Origin: Brevibacterium sp.
GTDB taxonomy: Bacteria > Actinomycetota > Actinomycetes > Actinomycetales > Brevibacteriaceae
Direction of reading: 5' to 3'
Assembly (NCBI GenBank): GCA_031179165.1
Contig: JAPSIC010000011.1
Location: forward strand, 1 to 40,983
Length of the DNA stretch: 40,983 bases
Part shown: one piece after another, positions 1 to 8,792 of the stretch
Position numbering within the stretch: the first letter of the stretch is position 1
Layout of the letters: each line of letters starts with the position of its first letter
Made by a program: the position numbers and the translations under genes
Notes under the pieces: generated by a model
Told to the model about the DNA's origin: nothing
Database searches by the model: none
Seen by the model: only the letters and a program-made list of their open reading frames with translations

Positions 1-993
1 CGCACCGCGCTTGTGGCAGGTGCGCACGAGGAGCTCAGTGTAGGCGCGCATGAACGGCACGGTCATCGTCACCGCGGAGCGGTCGGGCAGCAGGAAGTCC
101 GAGCCCCGGGTGCGGTAGTACTTGATGACGGAGAAGATGTAGTCCCAGCGGCCGGCGTTGAGGCCGGCGGAGTGCTCGCGCAGCTCGTAGAGGATCTCCT
201 CCATCTCGAACGCCGCGGGATAGGTCTCGATGAGCACGGTGGCGCGGATGGCGCCCCGGTCCAGGCCGAAGGCGTCCTCGGCGAGGTCGAAGACCTGGTT
301 CCACAGCCTGGCCTCGAGATGGGACTCCATCTTCGCCAGGTAGAAGTAAGGGCCCTTGCCCTTCTCGAGCTGGATCTGACCGGCGGTGGCGAAGTAGAGC
401 GCGAAGTCGACGAGCGACCCGGAGGTCTCCTCACCGTCGACGAGGATGTGCTTCTCCGGCATGTGCCAGCCGCGGGGGCGCACGACGATCGTCGGCAGCT
501 CCTCATCGGGCGCCAGGGTGTAGGACTTGCCCTCGGGCGAGGTGAAGTCGATCGTCCGGGACAGGGCGTCGAGCAGGTTGAGCTGGCCGCCGATGACCGA
601 ATCCCACTGCGGGGTGTTGGCATCCTCCTGATCGGCCAGCCACACCTTGGCCCCCGAGTTCAGGGCGTTGATCGTCATCTTCCTGTAGGTTGGTCCGGTC
701 ACCTCGACGCGGCGGTCCTCCAGGCCCGGGGCCGGTGGGGCGACCTGCCAGTCGGGGTCCTCGCGGATCGCGGCGGTCTCGGGCAGGAAGTCGAGGTCGA
801 CGCCGCGGGCGATCTCGGCCTGGCGCTGCTTCCGGGCCTCGAGCCTCTCCAGCCGCACCGGGTTGAACCTCCGGTGGAGCTCGACGATGAGTTCGAGTGC
901 GCGCGGGGTGAGCACCCGCTCGGCACCCTCGGGCCGGTCGCCGGTGATCTCCATTCCGGCAGGGATGTCCAAGGTCTGGGTCTGAGCAGTCAT
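1..993 (-). CDS. aceB: Malate synthase A (3' end cut by window edge)
   Basis: Condenses glyoxylate with acetyl-CoA to malate in the glyoxylate shunt, in the cytoplasm. The 331 visible codons start at ATG 993, preceded by an AGGAGG ribosome site, and read [20 protein letters not shown]. They include a region reading [14 protein letters not shown], the motif [13 protein letters not shown], and the malate synthase signature [16 protein letters not shown] with its conserved GLN-x-G-x-WDY core. Malate synthase A is usually about 530 residues, so roughly 200 C-terminal residues lie outside the window. The gene diverges from a lactate permease, which fits growth on lactate or two-carbon substrates. 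A weak dyad (TTTC, 8 bases, GAAA at 1063-1078) lies in its promoter region and resembles IclR-type sites; that link is inference. Confidence 0.95.
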   Translation of the reverse strand, partial: MTAQTQTLDIPAGMEITGDRPEGAERVLTPRALELIVELHRRFNPVRLERLEARKQRQAEIARGVDLDFLPETAAIREDPDWQVAPPAPGLEDRRVEVTGPTYRKMTINALNSGAKVWLADQEDANTPQWDSVIGGQLNLLDALSRTIDFTSPEGKSYTLAPDEELPTIVVRPRGWHMPEKHILVDGEETSGSLVDFALYFATAGQIQLEKGKGPYFYLAKMESHLEARLWNQVFDLAEDAFGLDRGAIRATVLIETYPAAFEMEEILYELREHSAGLNAGRWDYIFSVIKYYRTRGSDFLLPDRSAVTMTVPFMRAYTELLVRTCHKRGA

Positions 994-1207
994 GGCTGGT
1001 CCTCCTCGTGCACCGACAGGTGCCGTGGCGTCGTTGGGCAACGGGGTTTGGCCTGGCTGCGATTTCCGCATCGCGAAACGCGGACCTCGCTCTCCGAAAG
1101 GCTATTGTGTGATCAGGGTCTCAGTCAATTGGGAGGAACCTCTTGACGGAACCCCAGTGACCATGAACGATAACGACAAGGACCACGTTCGCAGTGTGGG
1201 CACTTCC

Positions 1208-1230
1208 CCGATGATCACCCTGATCATCGG
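1208..1230. promoter_or_regulatory. Perfect 10+10 bp palindromic operator candidate before the lactate permease
   Basis: CCGATGATCA, three bases CCC, then TGATCATCGG: a perfect inverted repeat of two 10-base arms, 52 bases upstream of the permease ATG. A TTGACG hexamer at 1143-1148 with GATAAC at 1169-1174 could be the promoter, although the 20-base spacer is long; it would place the palindrome just downstream of the transcription start, where a repressor would block. A second, degraded half (TGATCA, GGG, TCTCA) lies at 1110-1123. There is no T-run, so a terminator is unlikely. Lactate genes are often controlled by GntR-family regulators, but no regulator gene is adjacent here. Confidence 0.5.
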
Positions 1231-1281
1231 CACCGGGCACTGCACGAGACCGCGGCGAAGCTGCCGCAGATCGGATACACG

Positions 1282-3126
1282 ATGGACAACCTCGCTCTCG
1301 CCGCCCTGCTGGCCCTGACCCCCATCCTGCTCGCCGGGATCCTCCTCATCGGATTCCGCTGGCCCGCCAAGTACGCGATGCCGATCGGCCTCGTCGCCGC
1401 GGCTCTCGTCGCCAACTTCGCCTGGCGCATCGAATGGGTGACGATCGGGGCCTCCGTCGTCCAGGGCATCCTGGTGGCCATCGGGCTGCTGTGGATCGTC
1501 TTCGGCGCCCTGCTCCTGCTGGCCACCGTCACCCGGTCGGGGGCGATCCAGACGATCCGGGCCGGGTTCATCTCGATCTCCCCGGACCGGCGGGTCCAGG
1601 TCATCATCATCGCCTGGCTGTTCGGGTCCTTCATCGAAGGCGCCGCGGGATTCGGCACCCCCGCCGCCGTCGTCGCCCCGCTCCTGCTGGCCCTCGGGTT
1701 CCCCGCGATCGCGGCGGTGCTCGCCGGGCTGATCATCCAGTCGACGCCGGTCAGCTTCGGGGCCGTGGGCACCCCGATGGTCGTCGGGATCGGCACCGGC
1801 CTCGCCAAGGAGGACGGCACCATGTCCAGTGACGTCGCGGCCCGCGCCTCCGAGCTCGGCCTGAGCCAGAGTGAGTTCGTCGCCCACACCGCCACCCAGG
1901 TCGCACTCATCCACGGGATCTGCGGGATCCTCATCCCCCTGCTGCTCTCGTGCATGATGACCGGCTTCTTCGGGCAGAGGAAGCGCTTCGCCGACGGGCT
2001 CGCCATCGCCCCCTTCGCCGTCTACTCGGCACTGGCGATGATCGTGCCCTATATGCTCGTGGCCAACTTCCTCGGCCCCGAGTTCCCCTCCCTGCTCGGC
2101 GGGCTCATCGGCCTGGCGATCGTGGTCACGACCAGCAAGATGGGCTTCCTCATGCCCAAGCAGACCTGGGACTTCGCCCCGCGCCAGAACTGGCCGGCCC
2201 ACTGGATGGGCACCGTCGACCCCGCCGATGAGGCGGCCCAGCTGCAGAAGCGGATGTCCCTGATCCGAGCCTGGTCCCCCTACCTCATCGTCGTCATCCT
2301 GCTCCTTCTCACCCGCAACATCCCGCCGCTCAAGGAGTTCCTCAACGGCCCCGTCGTGATCAAGGTCGAGGGGATCTTCGGCACCCCGATCAGCCAGAAC
2401 ATGGACCTGCTGTGGTCGCCCGGCGCGATCTTCGTCCTCGCCTGCGGGCTGACCTACCTCATCCACCGGATGAGCGGCGAGCAGATCGGGTCCTCGTGGA
2501 AGCTCGCGGGCGGGCAGATCGCCAGTGCCGCGGTCGCGCTGCTGTGCTCGCTGCCGCTGGTCCGGGTGTTCATCAACTCCGGGTCGGACTACAACAACGC
2601 CGGCCTCGACTCCATGCCCGTCACCCTCGCCGAGGCGGCCGCCAGCTCCGTGGGTGACGCCTGGCCCCTGCTCGCCCCGTTCATCGGCGCCCTCGGGGCG
2701 TTCGTGGCCGGGTCGAACACGGTCTCGAACATCATGTTCTCCCAGTTCCAGTTCTCCACCGGCGTCGCCATCGGTGCGGCCAGCCCGGAGACCGTCGTCG
2801 CCGCGCAGGCCGTGGGCGGGGCGGCCGGCAACATGGTCGCGGTGCACAATGTCGTGGCGGCATCGGCGACGGTGGGCCTGGTCGGCCGCGAGGGCGAGAT
2901 CATCCGCCGCACCTCGGTGCCGATGCTCGTCTACTCCCTGACCGCCGGTGCGCTCGCGTTCATCGGCATCAACGGACTCGGTGCCAATGCCGGCACGGTC
3001 GTGCTGTCGACGGTCCTGGTCGGACTCATCGTCGCGATCATCATGATCCGGCGCTCACCGGGCCGCGACCTGGCGCCCGTCGCCCAGTCGCGCAGGCAGG
3101 ACGCCCAGGAGCCCGACAAGGCCTGA
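1282..3126 (+). CDS. lldP: L-lactate permease, LctP family
   Basis: Proton-coupled lactate or glycolate uptake at the cytoplasmic membrane. The 614-residue product is made of many hydrophobic helices and carries LctP-family motifs: [18 protein letters not shown] around residues 115-132, and near the C-terminus [19 protein letters not shown] followed by [20 protein letters not shown]. coli LldP is about 550 residues, so the length is normal to slightly long. The ATG at 1282 has only a weak ribosome site; no in-frame ATG, GTG or TTG was found in the stretch checked back to about 1195. It stands alone, diverging from malate synthase, with a strong palindrome in its leader. It converges on the methyltransferase gene across an 18-bp stem-loop. 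Direction and substrate are family knowledge; L-lactate is the most likely substrate. Confidence 0.93.
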   Translation: MDNLALAALLALTPILLAGILLIGFRWPAKYAMPIGLVAAALVANFAWRIEWVTIGASVVQGILVAIGLLWIVFGALLLLATVTRSGAIQTIRAGFISISPDRRVQVIIIAWLFGSFIEGAAGFGTPAAVVAPLLLALGFPAIAAVLAGLIIQSTPVSFGAVGTPMVVGIGTGLAKEDGTMSSDVAARASELGLSQSEFVAHTATQVALIHGICGILIPLLLSCMMTGFFGQRKRFADGLAIAPFAVYSALAMIVPYMLVANFLGPEFPSLLGGLIGLAIVVTTSKMGFLMPKQTWDFAPRQNWPAHWMGTVDPADEAAQLQKRMSLIRAWSPYLIVVILLLLTRNIPPLKEFLNGPVVIKVEGIFGTPISQNMDLLWSPGAIFVLACGLTYLIHRMSGEQIGSSWKLAGGQIASAAVALLCSLPLVRVFINSGSDYNNAGLDSMPVTLAEAAASSVGDAWPLLAPFIGALGAFVAGSNTVSNIMFSQFQFSTGVAIGAASPETVVAAQAVGGAAGNMVAVHNVVAASATVGLVGREGEIIRRTSVPMLVYSLTAGALAFIGINGLGANAGTVVLSTVLVGLIVAIIMIRRSPGRDLAPVAQSRRQDAQEPDKA

Positions 3127-3155
3127 GACGGTGCCGCGGCGGGTGGAAGCCTCAG

Positions 3156-3265
3156 CCACCGACGTGGTGAACCTGCAATCTCCACCAGCGCGGTGAATCT
3201 CCATCGGCGCGGTGAACCTGCAACAGCCGCCTCCCTGCGCTAGTGCAGGTTCACCGCGCCGGTGG
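3156..3265. repeat. Four-unit palindromic repeat cluster between convergent genes
   Basis: Four copies of a 19-25 base unit. The consensus core is TGCAGGTTCACC then GCGCCGGTGG. Three copies are read on the minus strand (3156-3180, 3181-3199 lacking the TGCAG part, 3200-3224) and one on the plus strand (3244-3265). Each unit has an inner dyad CACCG-CGC-CGGTG. The last two face each other as a perfect 18-bp stem (3205-3222 with 3244-3261) around a 21-base loop. The plus-strand copy forms the final codons of the methyltransferase gene, including its stop region. The stem may end transcription from both convergent genes, although no T-run is present. A REP-like element is an alternative reading. 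Confidence 0.75.
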
Positions 3266-3995
3266 CCGGAGTCGCCCTGAAGGCGTGCGTGACGTAGGGC
3301 AGCTCGACCCGGCCGTCGGCGTCGCGCACGCTCTCGCCGAGGGCGCGGACGCGAGCGAGCATGATCTCGCGCTCGGTCGCGGCGGCGGCGATCGTGTGGC
3401 TGCGCGAGGCGACCAGGTCGACGAGTTCGTCGACGGTGAGGGTGCGCACCCAGTCCTCGCGATGGTGGAGCGGGATATCGAAGTCCTCGCTCAGCGGGCC
3501 GGTCGGCTCGGCCAGCAGGTTCGCCACGTACACCTCGGCGGTGCTCGGGGTGATGATCTCGGTCAGCTCGGCGACCCAGTCGACGCTCTCGTCGCGGATG
3601 TTCCAGATCAGGCCGAGCACTCCCTCCGGGCGCAGCACCCGGGCCGCCTCCGCGCAGGCTCGCACCGGGTCCACCCAATGCCAGGACTGGCCGTAGGTGA
3701 GCAGGTCGACGCTGGAGTCCTCGAGCGGCAGGCACTCACCGGCGCCCGGTCGCGTCTCGACGGCGGGCAGCCGCGCGGACAGGGAGGCGAGCATCCGCTT
3801 GTCGGGGTCGATGGCGACCACCCGGCGGCCGGCGGCGACCAGGGACTGGGTGAGCTTCCCGGTGCCGGCGCCGACGTCGGCGATCATCTCGGCGGACCCG
3901 CACAGCCACGAGGCCGACCGGGCTGGGTAGCCCGGTCGGCCTCGGTGGTATTCGCGGGCGACCGCACCGAAATCGGTGCCGCTGACCTCGTTCAT
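3240..3995 (-). CDS. Class I SAM-dependent methyltransferase
   Basis: A cytoplasmic methyltransferase of unknown substrate, 251 residues. The SAM-binding motif I reads VGAGTGKLT at residues 41-49, the acidic end of strand 2 is VVAIDPD, and the post-motif loop includes GQSWHWVDP, the pattern of small-molecule methyltransferases of the UbiE/Methyltransf_11 type. It starts 14 bases after the rnj stop, so it is probably the last gene of the dapA-rnj operon. Its last codons (V-N-L-H-stop) are built from one unit of a repeat found three more times just downstream in the opposite orientation, so the C-terminal tail ATGAVNLH was probably acquired by repeat insertion. Substrate cannot be inferred. Confidence 0.85.
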   Translation of the reverse strand: MNEVSGTDFGAVAREYHRGRPGYPARSASWLCGSAEMIADVGAGTGKLTQSLVAAGRRVVAIDPDKRMLASLSARLPAVETRPGAGECLPLEDSSVDLLTYGQSWHWVDPVRACAEAARVLRPEGVLGLIWNIRDESVDWVAELTEIITPSTAEVYVANLLAEPTGPLSEDFDIPLHHREDWVRTLTVDELVDLVASRSHTIAAAATEREIMLARVRALGESVRDADGRVELPYVTHAFRATPATGAVNLH

Positions 3996-4009
3996 CTCAG
4001 CGCATCCGC

Positions 4010-5698
4010 TCAGACCATGACGACCATGGGCACGATCATCGGCTTGCGGCGCAGCTTCGACGACACCCAGCGGCCGACCGTGCGGCGCACGACCTGCTGG
4101 AGCTGGAACTGGTCGGTGGTGCCCTCGTGCAGGGCGTCCTCGACGGCCTTGGTCACCTTGGGCATGATCGCGTCGAAGACGTGATCGGACTCCGCCACGC
4201 CGCGGGCGTGGATCTCGGGCCCGGCGATCAGGGTCTTCGACTGGCTGTTGATGGCCATGAAGATGGTGACGAAGCCCTCGCCGGAGAGGACGAGGCGGTC
4301 CTTGAGGTCGGCTTCGGTGATCTCACCGACCGATGAGCCGTCGACGAAGACGTAGTTGCAGTCGACCGCGCCGACCACCTCGGCATGGCCGTCCTTGAGA
4401 TCGACGACCCAGCCGTCGTCGGCGAGGACGATGTTCTCGGGGTCGATGCCGGTCGACTCGGCGTGGCGGGCGTTGGCGAGCAGGTGGCGCCACTCGCCGT
4501 GGACGGGCATGACCCCGCGCGGCCGGACGATGTTGTAGCAGTAGAGGAGCTCTCCGCCGGAGGCGTGGCCGGAGACGTGGATCTTCGCGTCGGCCTTGGA
4601 GATGACCTTCGCGCCGAGCTTCATCAGTCCGTTGATGACCTTGAACACGGAGTTCTCGTTGCCGGGGATGAGCGAGGAGGCGAGGATGACGGTGTCGCCG
4701 TCGCCGACCTCGACCCGGTGGGAGCGGTTGGCCATGCGCGAGAGCGCGGCCATCGGCTCACCCTGCGAGCCGGTGCACATGAGGACGACCTGGTCGTCGG
4801 GCAGCTGGTCGACTTCCTTGATGTCGATGAGCGCGCCCTTGGGCACGTCGAGGAACCCGAGATCGGCGGCGATCTTCATGTTGCGCACCATCGACCGGCC
4901 CACCAGGGCGACCTTGCGGCCGTGCGCGTCGGCGGCGTTGAGCACCTGCTGGACGCGGTGGACGTGGGAGGAGAACGAGGCGACGATGACGCGGCGCTCG
5001 GCGTGGCCGAACAGGTTCTCCAGCACCGGACCGATGTCCTTCTCCAGGGCGGTGAAGCCGGGGACCTCGGCGTTGGTGGAGTCGGTCATGAACAGGTCGA
5101 CGCCCTCCTCGCCGAGGCGGGCGAAGGCGCGCAGGTCGGTGATCCGCCCGTCGAGGGGCAGCTGGTCCATCTTGAAGTCACCGGTGTGGAGGATGTTGCC
5201 GGCACCGGTGCGGATGAACACGGCCAGGGCGTCGGGGATCGAGTGGTTGACGGCGACGAACTCGAGGTCGAAGGGACCGAGCTGATCGAGGTCGTCTTCC
5301 TTGACCACCCGGGTGATCGGCCGGATCCGGTGTTCCTTGAGCTTCGCCTCGATGAGGGCGATGGTCAGCTTGGAGCCGAGGATGGGGATGTCGGCCTTGC
5401 GCCGCAGCAGGTAGGGCACGGCCCCGATGTGGTCCTCGTGGCCGTGGGTGAGGACGAGGCCGACGATGTCGTCGAGACGGTCGTCGAGGTAGGAGAAGTC
5501 GGGCAGGATGAGGTCGACGCCGGGCTGGTCCTCCTCGGGGAAGAGCACACCGCAGTCGACGATGAGGATCTTGCCGTGATACTCGAACACGGTCATGTTG
5601 CGGCCGACCTCGCCGAGGCCGCCGAGGGCGACGATGCGGACCGCTTCCGGGTCCATCTTCGGGGGCAGGGAAAGCTCTTGGGTCAATGAGTTATTCAC
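4010..5698 (-). CDS. rnj: Ribonuclease J
   Basis: Metallo-beta-lactamase/beta-CASP ribonuclease with endo- and 5'-exonuclease activity in mRNA decay and rRNA maturation. It has 562 residues with the GTG start at 5698. The zinc-binding motif THGHEDHIG lies around residues 84-92 and HTGDFKMD further on; the beta-CASP region includes SFSSHVHRVQQ and CTGSQGEP, and HVSGHASGGE is also present. The start was chosen because an AGGAG lies 11 bases before it and because the start overlaps the dapA stop in the string GTGAATAA, so translation is coupled. A GTG at 5710 overlaps that ribosome site and is less likely. The dapA-rnj order is standard in actinobacteria. Confidence 0.95.
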   Translation of the reverse strand: MNNSLTQELSLPPKMDPEAVRIVALGGLGEVGRNMTVFEYHGKILIVDCGVLFPEEDQPGVDLILPDFSYLDDRLDDIVGLVLTHGHEDHIGAVPYLLRRKADIPILGSKLTIALIEAKLKEHRIRPITRVVKEDDLDQLGPFDLEFVAVNHSIPDALAVFIRTGAGNILHTGDFKMDQLPLDGRITDLRAFARLGEEGVDLFMTDSTNAEVPGFTALEKDIGPVLENLFGHAERRVIVASFSSHVHRVQQVLNAADAHGRKVALVGRSMVRNMKIAADLGFLDVPKGALIDIKEVDQLPDDQVVLMCTGSQGEPMAALSRMANRSHRVEVGDGDTVILASSLIPGNENSVFKVINGLMKLGAKVISKADAKIHVSGHASGGELLYCYNIVRPRGVMPVHGEWRHLLANARHAESTGIDPENIVLADDGWVVDLKDGHAEVVGAVDCNYVFVDGSSVGEITEADLKDRLVLSGEGFVTIFMAINSQSKTLIAGPEIHARGVAESDHVFDAIMPKVTKAVEDALHEGTTDQFQLQQVVRRTVGRWVSSKLRRKPMIVPMVVMV

Positions 5699-6614
5699 TG
5701 AGGTAACCACTCCTGGTCAATTGGGCGGACACGAACGCCATCTGCTCCTCATCTGCTGGGAGCAGCGGCATGCGGGTGCCGCGATTTTCAAGTACACCTT
5801 GGGCCTGCAGAGCGGCCTTCGCCGAGATCACGCCCGGCATATGGTTCATGAGCGCGTCGACCACACCGATGAGCTCCATGCTGATCGTGCGCGCTGTGTT
5901 CAGGTCATTGTCGAAGACGGCTCTGACCATGGCTGCGAGTTTGTCGGTGCAGACGTGGCCGGCGACCGACACGACGCCCAGGGCGCCGATGGTGAGCAGT
6001 GGGAGGTTGAGTGCATCCTCACCCGAGTAGTAGGCCAGGGAGGACTCGTTCATCACCCGCGAGGTGGCGAACAGGTCGCCCTTCGCGTCCTTGACGGCGA
6101 GGATGTTGGGGTGATCGGCCAGGTCGATGAGGGTGTCCGTGGTGATCGGGACCCCCGACCGGCCGGGAATGTCGTAGAGCATGACGGGCAGGTCGACGGA
6201 GTCGGCGGCCGCCCGCATGTGGGCGGCGACGGCCGGCTGGGTCGGCTTCGAGTAGTACGGGGTGACGACGAGGATCCCGTCGGCTCCCGCCTCGGCCGAT
6301 CGCCTGCTCAGCTCCACGGTGTGGGAGGTGACGTTGTTGCCGGTGCCGGCGATGATCTTCGCCCGGTCCCCGACCACGCCGCGGACGACGTGGAGGAGCT
6401 CGATCTTCTCGTCATCGGTGGTGGTGGGCGATTCGCCGGTGGTCCCGGACACGACGAGCATGTCGTTGCCGAGATCGACGAGGTGGGTGGCGACCTTCTC
6501 GACGGCCGGGAAGTCGATGCTGCCGTCGTCCTTGAACGGCGTCACCATTGCCGTGCCGACGGTACCGAACGCATCAATCGCAGCAGTCGCTGCACTGTCC
6601 CCGAGAATCGCCAT
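5691..6614 (-). CDS. dapA: 4-hydroxy-tetrahydrodipicolinate synthase
   Basis: Condenses pyruvate with aspartate semialdehyde in the diaminopimelate/lysine pathway, supplying both peptidoglycan and lysine. The 307-residue (beta/alpha)8 enzyme has the Schiff-base lysine in AVKDAKGD (K175), the catalytic tyrosine in MLYDIPGRSG (Y147) and the pyruvate-binding SGTTGES motif at residues 56-62. It is first in the operon dapA-rnj-methyltransferase and overlaps rnj by 8 bases. No ribosome site precedes the ATG; instead a TATCCT hexamer ends 6 bases upstream, so the mRNA is probably leaderless. Its partner dapB lies 7 kb away instead of next door. Confidence 0.96.
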   Translation of the reverse strand: MAILGDSAATAAIDAFGTVGTAMVTPFKDDGSIDFPAVEKVATHLVDLGNDMLVVSGTTGESPTTTDDEKIELLHVVRGVVGDRAKIIAGTGNNVTSHTVELSRRSAEAGADGILVVTPYYSKPTQPAVAAHMRAAADSVDLPVMLYDIPGRSGVPITTDTLIDLADHPNILAVKDAKGDLFATSRVMNESSLAYYSGEDALNLPLLTIGALGVVSVAGHVCTDKLAAMVRAVFDNDLNTARTISMELIGVVDALMNHMPGVISAKAALQAQGVLENRGTRMPLLPADEEQMAFVSAQLTRSGYLSE

Positions 6615-6620
6615 GACTCA

Positions 6621-6626
6621 AGGATA
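6621..6626 (-). promoter_or_regulatory. Candidate -10 box giving leaderless dapA mRNA
   Basis: On the minus strand TATCCT is followed by six bases and then the dapA ATG, so the transcription start would fall on the A of ATG. There is no Shine-Dalgarno sequence in the gap. The TANNNT form matches the housekeeping sigma factor of actinobacteria; no clear -35 is visible. Confidence 0.45.
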
Positions 6627-6698
6627 CCGCCGACGTCTTCCGCTCGTGACAGCGGGCGGGTCGCGCGGCGAGCCGTCGCGGTGTCGGCCCCAAGAGGT

Positions 6699-6728
6699 GG
6701 GCGGCTCTGCGGCGGGGCGGCTCTGCGG
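6699..6728. repeat. Tandem 16-bp duplication upstream of the GNAT-AAA gene
   Basis: GGGCGGCTCTGCGG at 6699-6712 is repeated exactly at 6715-6728, a 16-base period. It lies in the 198-base gap between dapA and the divergent GNAT-AAA gene. A TAGGGT at 6763-6768 could be the -10 box of the latter. I see nothing else in this gap. Confidence 0.7.
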
Positions 6729-6812
6729 TGGACCCGGATGGCGAGCTGAGATGCAGATCACATAGGGTGTACGCCAGACCCCGAGCCCTGCCGCGCCCTA
6801 GGAGCCGATGAG

Positions 6813-8117
6813 ATGAGCCGTACCCGCGTCCGTGAATTCCACGATGACGACCTCGATGGGATCATCCGCCTGTGGGAGGCCGCGATGGCCACCCCGACCG
6901 CACCCGTCTACTCCCTGCCCGAGGTCATCGCCTCCTGCCAGAAGGACCACGCGGTCGTCGCCGTCCGTGACGACGAGGTGGTGGGCGCGGCGATCGGTCG
7001 CGCCGCGCACGCGCAGGGCTGGATCGTGTTCTTCCACGTGACCGAGGGCGAGCACGACGGGGAGGAGCGGGAGCACGCCGAGGCGGCCCTGGTCGATGCG
7101 CTCGAACGCCGGCTCATGCCCCTGGGCCTGGGCAAGCTGTCGATGATCGTGCCCGAGCACTCCTCCGCCTTCTCCGGCCTGGAGAACAACGGCTTCGAGG
7201 TCCGCTCGCACCTGCGCTACCTCGAACGGCAGATGCCGGTCCAGCGCCGCGAGCTCGATCTGCTCAAGGCGGTGGGCGGGCGGATCCTGCCGCGCCACCT
7301 GTGGGACTCCGTCAGCGGCATGCAGCAGGAGAAGGACATGCTCGAGGATCGCCTCGTCGTGCCCCTGGCCGAACCCGACCTCGCCGACCACTTCGGGGTG
7401 GTCCCGCCCCGAGCGGTGATGCTGTTCGGGCCTCCCGGGACCGGCAAGACGACGTTCGCCAAGGCGGTGGCCTCCCGCCTCGACTGGCCGTTCGTCGAGC
7501 TGTTCCCCTCCCGGCTGTCCGGCGGGCCGGGCGGCGTGGCGGCGGGTCTGCGGACGGCGTTCGAGCAGATCGGCGAGCTCGAGCACGCCGTCGTCTTCAT
7601 CGACGAGGTCGAGGAGATCGCCTCGAAGCGCGGCGGAGAACCGCCTTCGCCGACCCAGGGCGTGACGAACGAGCTGCTCAAACAGGTCGCGGAGTTCCGT
7701 GACCGGGAGGGCCGCCTGCTCATCTGCGCGACGAACTTCGTCCGGGCCCTCGACGCCGCCTTCCTCCGGCACGGCCGCTTCGACTACGTCATCCCCATCG
7801 GTCTGCCCGACGACACCGCCCGCACGGCGATCTGGACGCGGTACATCCCGGATCAGATGCTTCCCGAGATCGACCTCGACCAGCTGGTCGCGGCGAGCGT
7901 CGGGCTGACTCCCGCCGACATCGAATACGCGGCCCGGCGCGCCTCCCAGGAGGCGCTCGCCCGGGCGCTGGGCAAGGATTACGTCTCGATCGACTCCCGC
8001 TCCGAGGCGCTGACGACCGATGACTACCTCGAAGCGCTGCGGGCCACCCGCGCGACGGTCTCGGAGGAGACGGCGCGGGAGTTCCGCGAGGACGTCCAGA
8101 CCATCGCCCGGCTCTGA
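6813..8117 (+). CDS. GNAT-like domain fused to an AAA+ ATPase
   Basis: A 434-residue two-domain protein of unknown function. Residues 1 to about 150 look like a GNAT acetyltransferase fold: VREFHDDDLDGIIRLWE at the start, a central VVAVRDDEVVGAAIGR strand pair and an ENNGFEVRSHLRYLER end typical of GNAT proteins. From about 165 comes an AAA+ module: Walker A GPPGTGKT at 206-213, Walker B VVFIDE at 260-265, a sensor-1-like asparagine in ICATNF, and LRHGRFD in the second region of homology. The expected aromatic pore loop is not evident; the segment reads FPSRLSGGPGGVAAG, so substrate threading is doubtful. An AGGAG lies upstream. It stands alone, converging on a TetR gene. Possibly an ATP-driven remodeller whose target is acetylated or recognised by the GNAT part; inference only. 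Confidence 0.88.
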   Translation: MSRTRVREFHDDDLDGIIRLWEAAMATPTAPVYSLPEVIASCQKDHAVVAVRDDEVVGAAIGRAAHAQGWIVFFHVTEGEHDGEEREHAEAALVDALERRLMPLGLGKLSMIVPEHSSAFSGLENNGFEVRSHLRYLERQMPVQRRELDLLKAVGGRILPRHLWDSVSGMQQEKDMLEDRLVVPLAEPDLADHFGVVPPRAVMLFGPPGTGKTTFAKAVASRLDWPFVELFPSRLSGGPGGVAAGLRTAFEQIGELEHAVVFIDEVEEIASKRGGEPPSPTQGVTNELLKQVAEFRDREGRLLICATNFVRALDAAFLRHGRFDYVIPIGLPDDTARTAIWTRYIPDQMLPEIDLDQLVAASVGLTPADIEYAARRASQEALARALGKDYVSIDSRSEALTTDDYLEALRATRATVSEETAREFREDVQTIARL

Positions 8118-8137
8118 CGCGGCCCGGCTGTGACGCG
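8106..8137. repeat. 16-bp tandem duplication of the GNAT-AAA gene's stop region
   Basis: GCCCGGCTCTGACGCG (8106-8121) is followed directly by GCCCGGCTGTGACGCG (8122-8137), one mismatch in 16. The first copy holds the last codons and TGA stop of the gene; the second repeats them in the gap before the TetR gene. Confidence 0.85.
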
Positions 8138-8156
8138 CTGACGCCGCCTGCGGTGC

Positions 8157-8792
8157 TCAGTCGGTCCGCTGGGCGGAGCCGGCCGGCGCGCCGAGCAGGG
8201 CGGCGGCCGTCGCCTCCAAGGAGCGGGTGATCCGCTCCGGGTCGAGATCCGCCCGTCCCGAGGCGACCGCGAGGTCGAAGCCGTCGATCTGGGCGATGAG
8301 GGTGTCGACGATGCGCTCGACCTCGACGTCCGGGGTGAAGCTGCCGTCGTCGATGCCGGCAGTGATGAGCGTGGTGAAGTGGTCGCGCCACTGGGCGAAC
8401 ACCTCGGCGACGGACTCCTGCAGGTACCGACTGCGACGGGCGGCGACGACGAGTTCGACCCAGACGACGGACCGGCGCTGGTGGGACTCGACGGCGGGCA
8501 CCGCGCGCAGGGTCGCCCGCAGCCGCTCCCAGGCGCTGCCCGGCACGTCGGCGAGCGCGGTGATCGCGCCGATGACGCTGCGGCTGTGGGTGGACAGGGC
8601 CCCGACGAGCAGGTCCTCACGCGAACCGAAGTAGTACTGCACCGCCCCCACCGACAGCCCGGCACCGGCGGCCACGTCCGTCATCCGCACGGACTCGAGA
8701 CCGCGCTGCGCGATCTGGTCGATCGCCGAGCCGATGATCGCGGCCCTGCGCGCCGCGATCTCCTCGGGCGGGAGCTGGGGACGCGGACTCAT
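8157..8792 (-). CDS. TetR-family transcriptional regulator
   Basis: DNA-binding repressor-type protein, 211 residues. The N-terminal helix-turn-helix reads VRMTDVAAGAGLSVGAVQYY followed by FGSREDLL, classic for TetR. The remainder is the all-helical ligand-binding and dimerisation domain. The ATG at 8792 was chosen because the HTH then sits at the usual distance from the N-terminus (MSPRPQLPPEEIAARR start); longer in-frame readings run into the upstream gene. It lies 40 bases downstream of the OYE-type oxidoreductase gene and probably shares its transcript. The perfect 12-bp palindrome ahead of that gene is the obvious operator candidate, giving autoregulation. Ligand unknown. Confidence 0.9.
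   Translation of the reverse strand: MSPRPQLPPEEIAARRAAIIGSAIDQIAQRGLESVRMTDVAAGAGLSVGAVQYYFGSREDLLVGALSTHSRSVIGAITALADVPGSAWERLRATLRAVPAVESHQRRSVVWVELVVAARRSRYLQESVAEVFAQWRDHFTTLITAGIDDGSFTPDVEVERIVDTLIAQIDGFDLAVASGRADLDPERITRSLEATAAALLGAPAGSAQRTD

Noticed and set aside
992-1318. Small plus-strand frame with an ATG at 1163, and a TTG-initiated five-codon frame at 1143 after GGGAGG
   Set aside because: The first overlaps the permease start and lies over the palindrome with no ribosome site. The second could be a leader peptide, but nothing beyond one SD-like string supports it.
1102-2847. A 581-codon minus-strand reading frame opposite the lactate permease
   Set aside because: Its product is a charged, low-complexity sequence rich in G, D, E, R and H, as expected from the antisense of a GC-rich membrane-protein gene. 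The plus-strand frame has clear family motifs.
4385-5689. A 434-codon plus-strand frame opposite rnj
   Set aside because: Composition (V, D, E, G, L repeats) is that of an antisense shadow; rnj on the other strand has all catalytic motifs.
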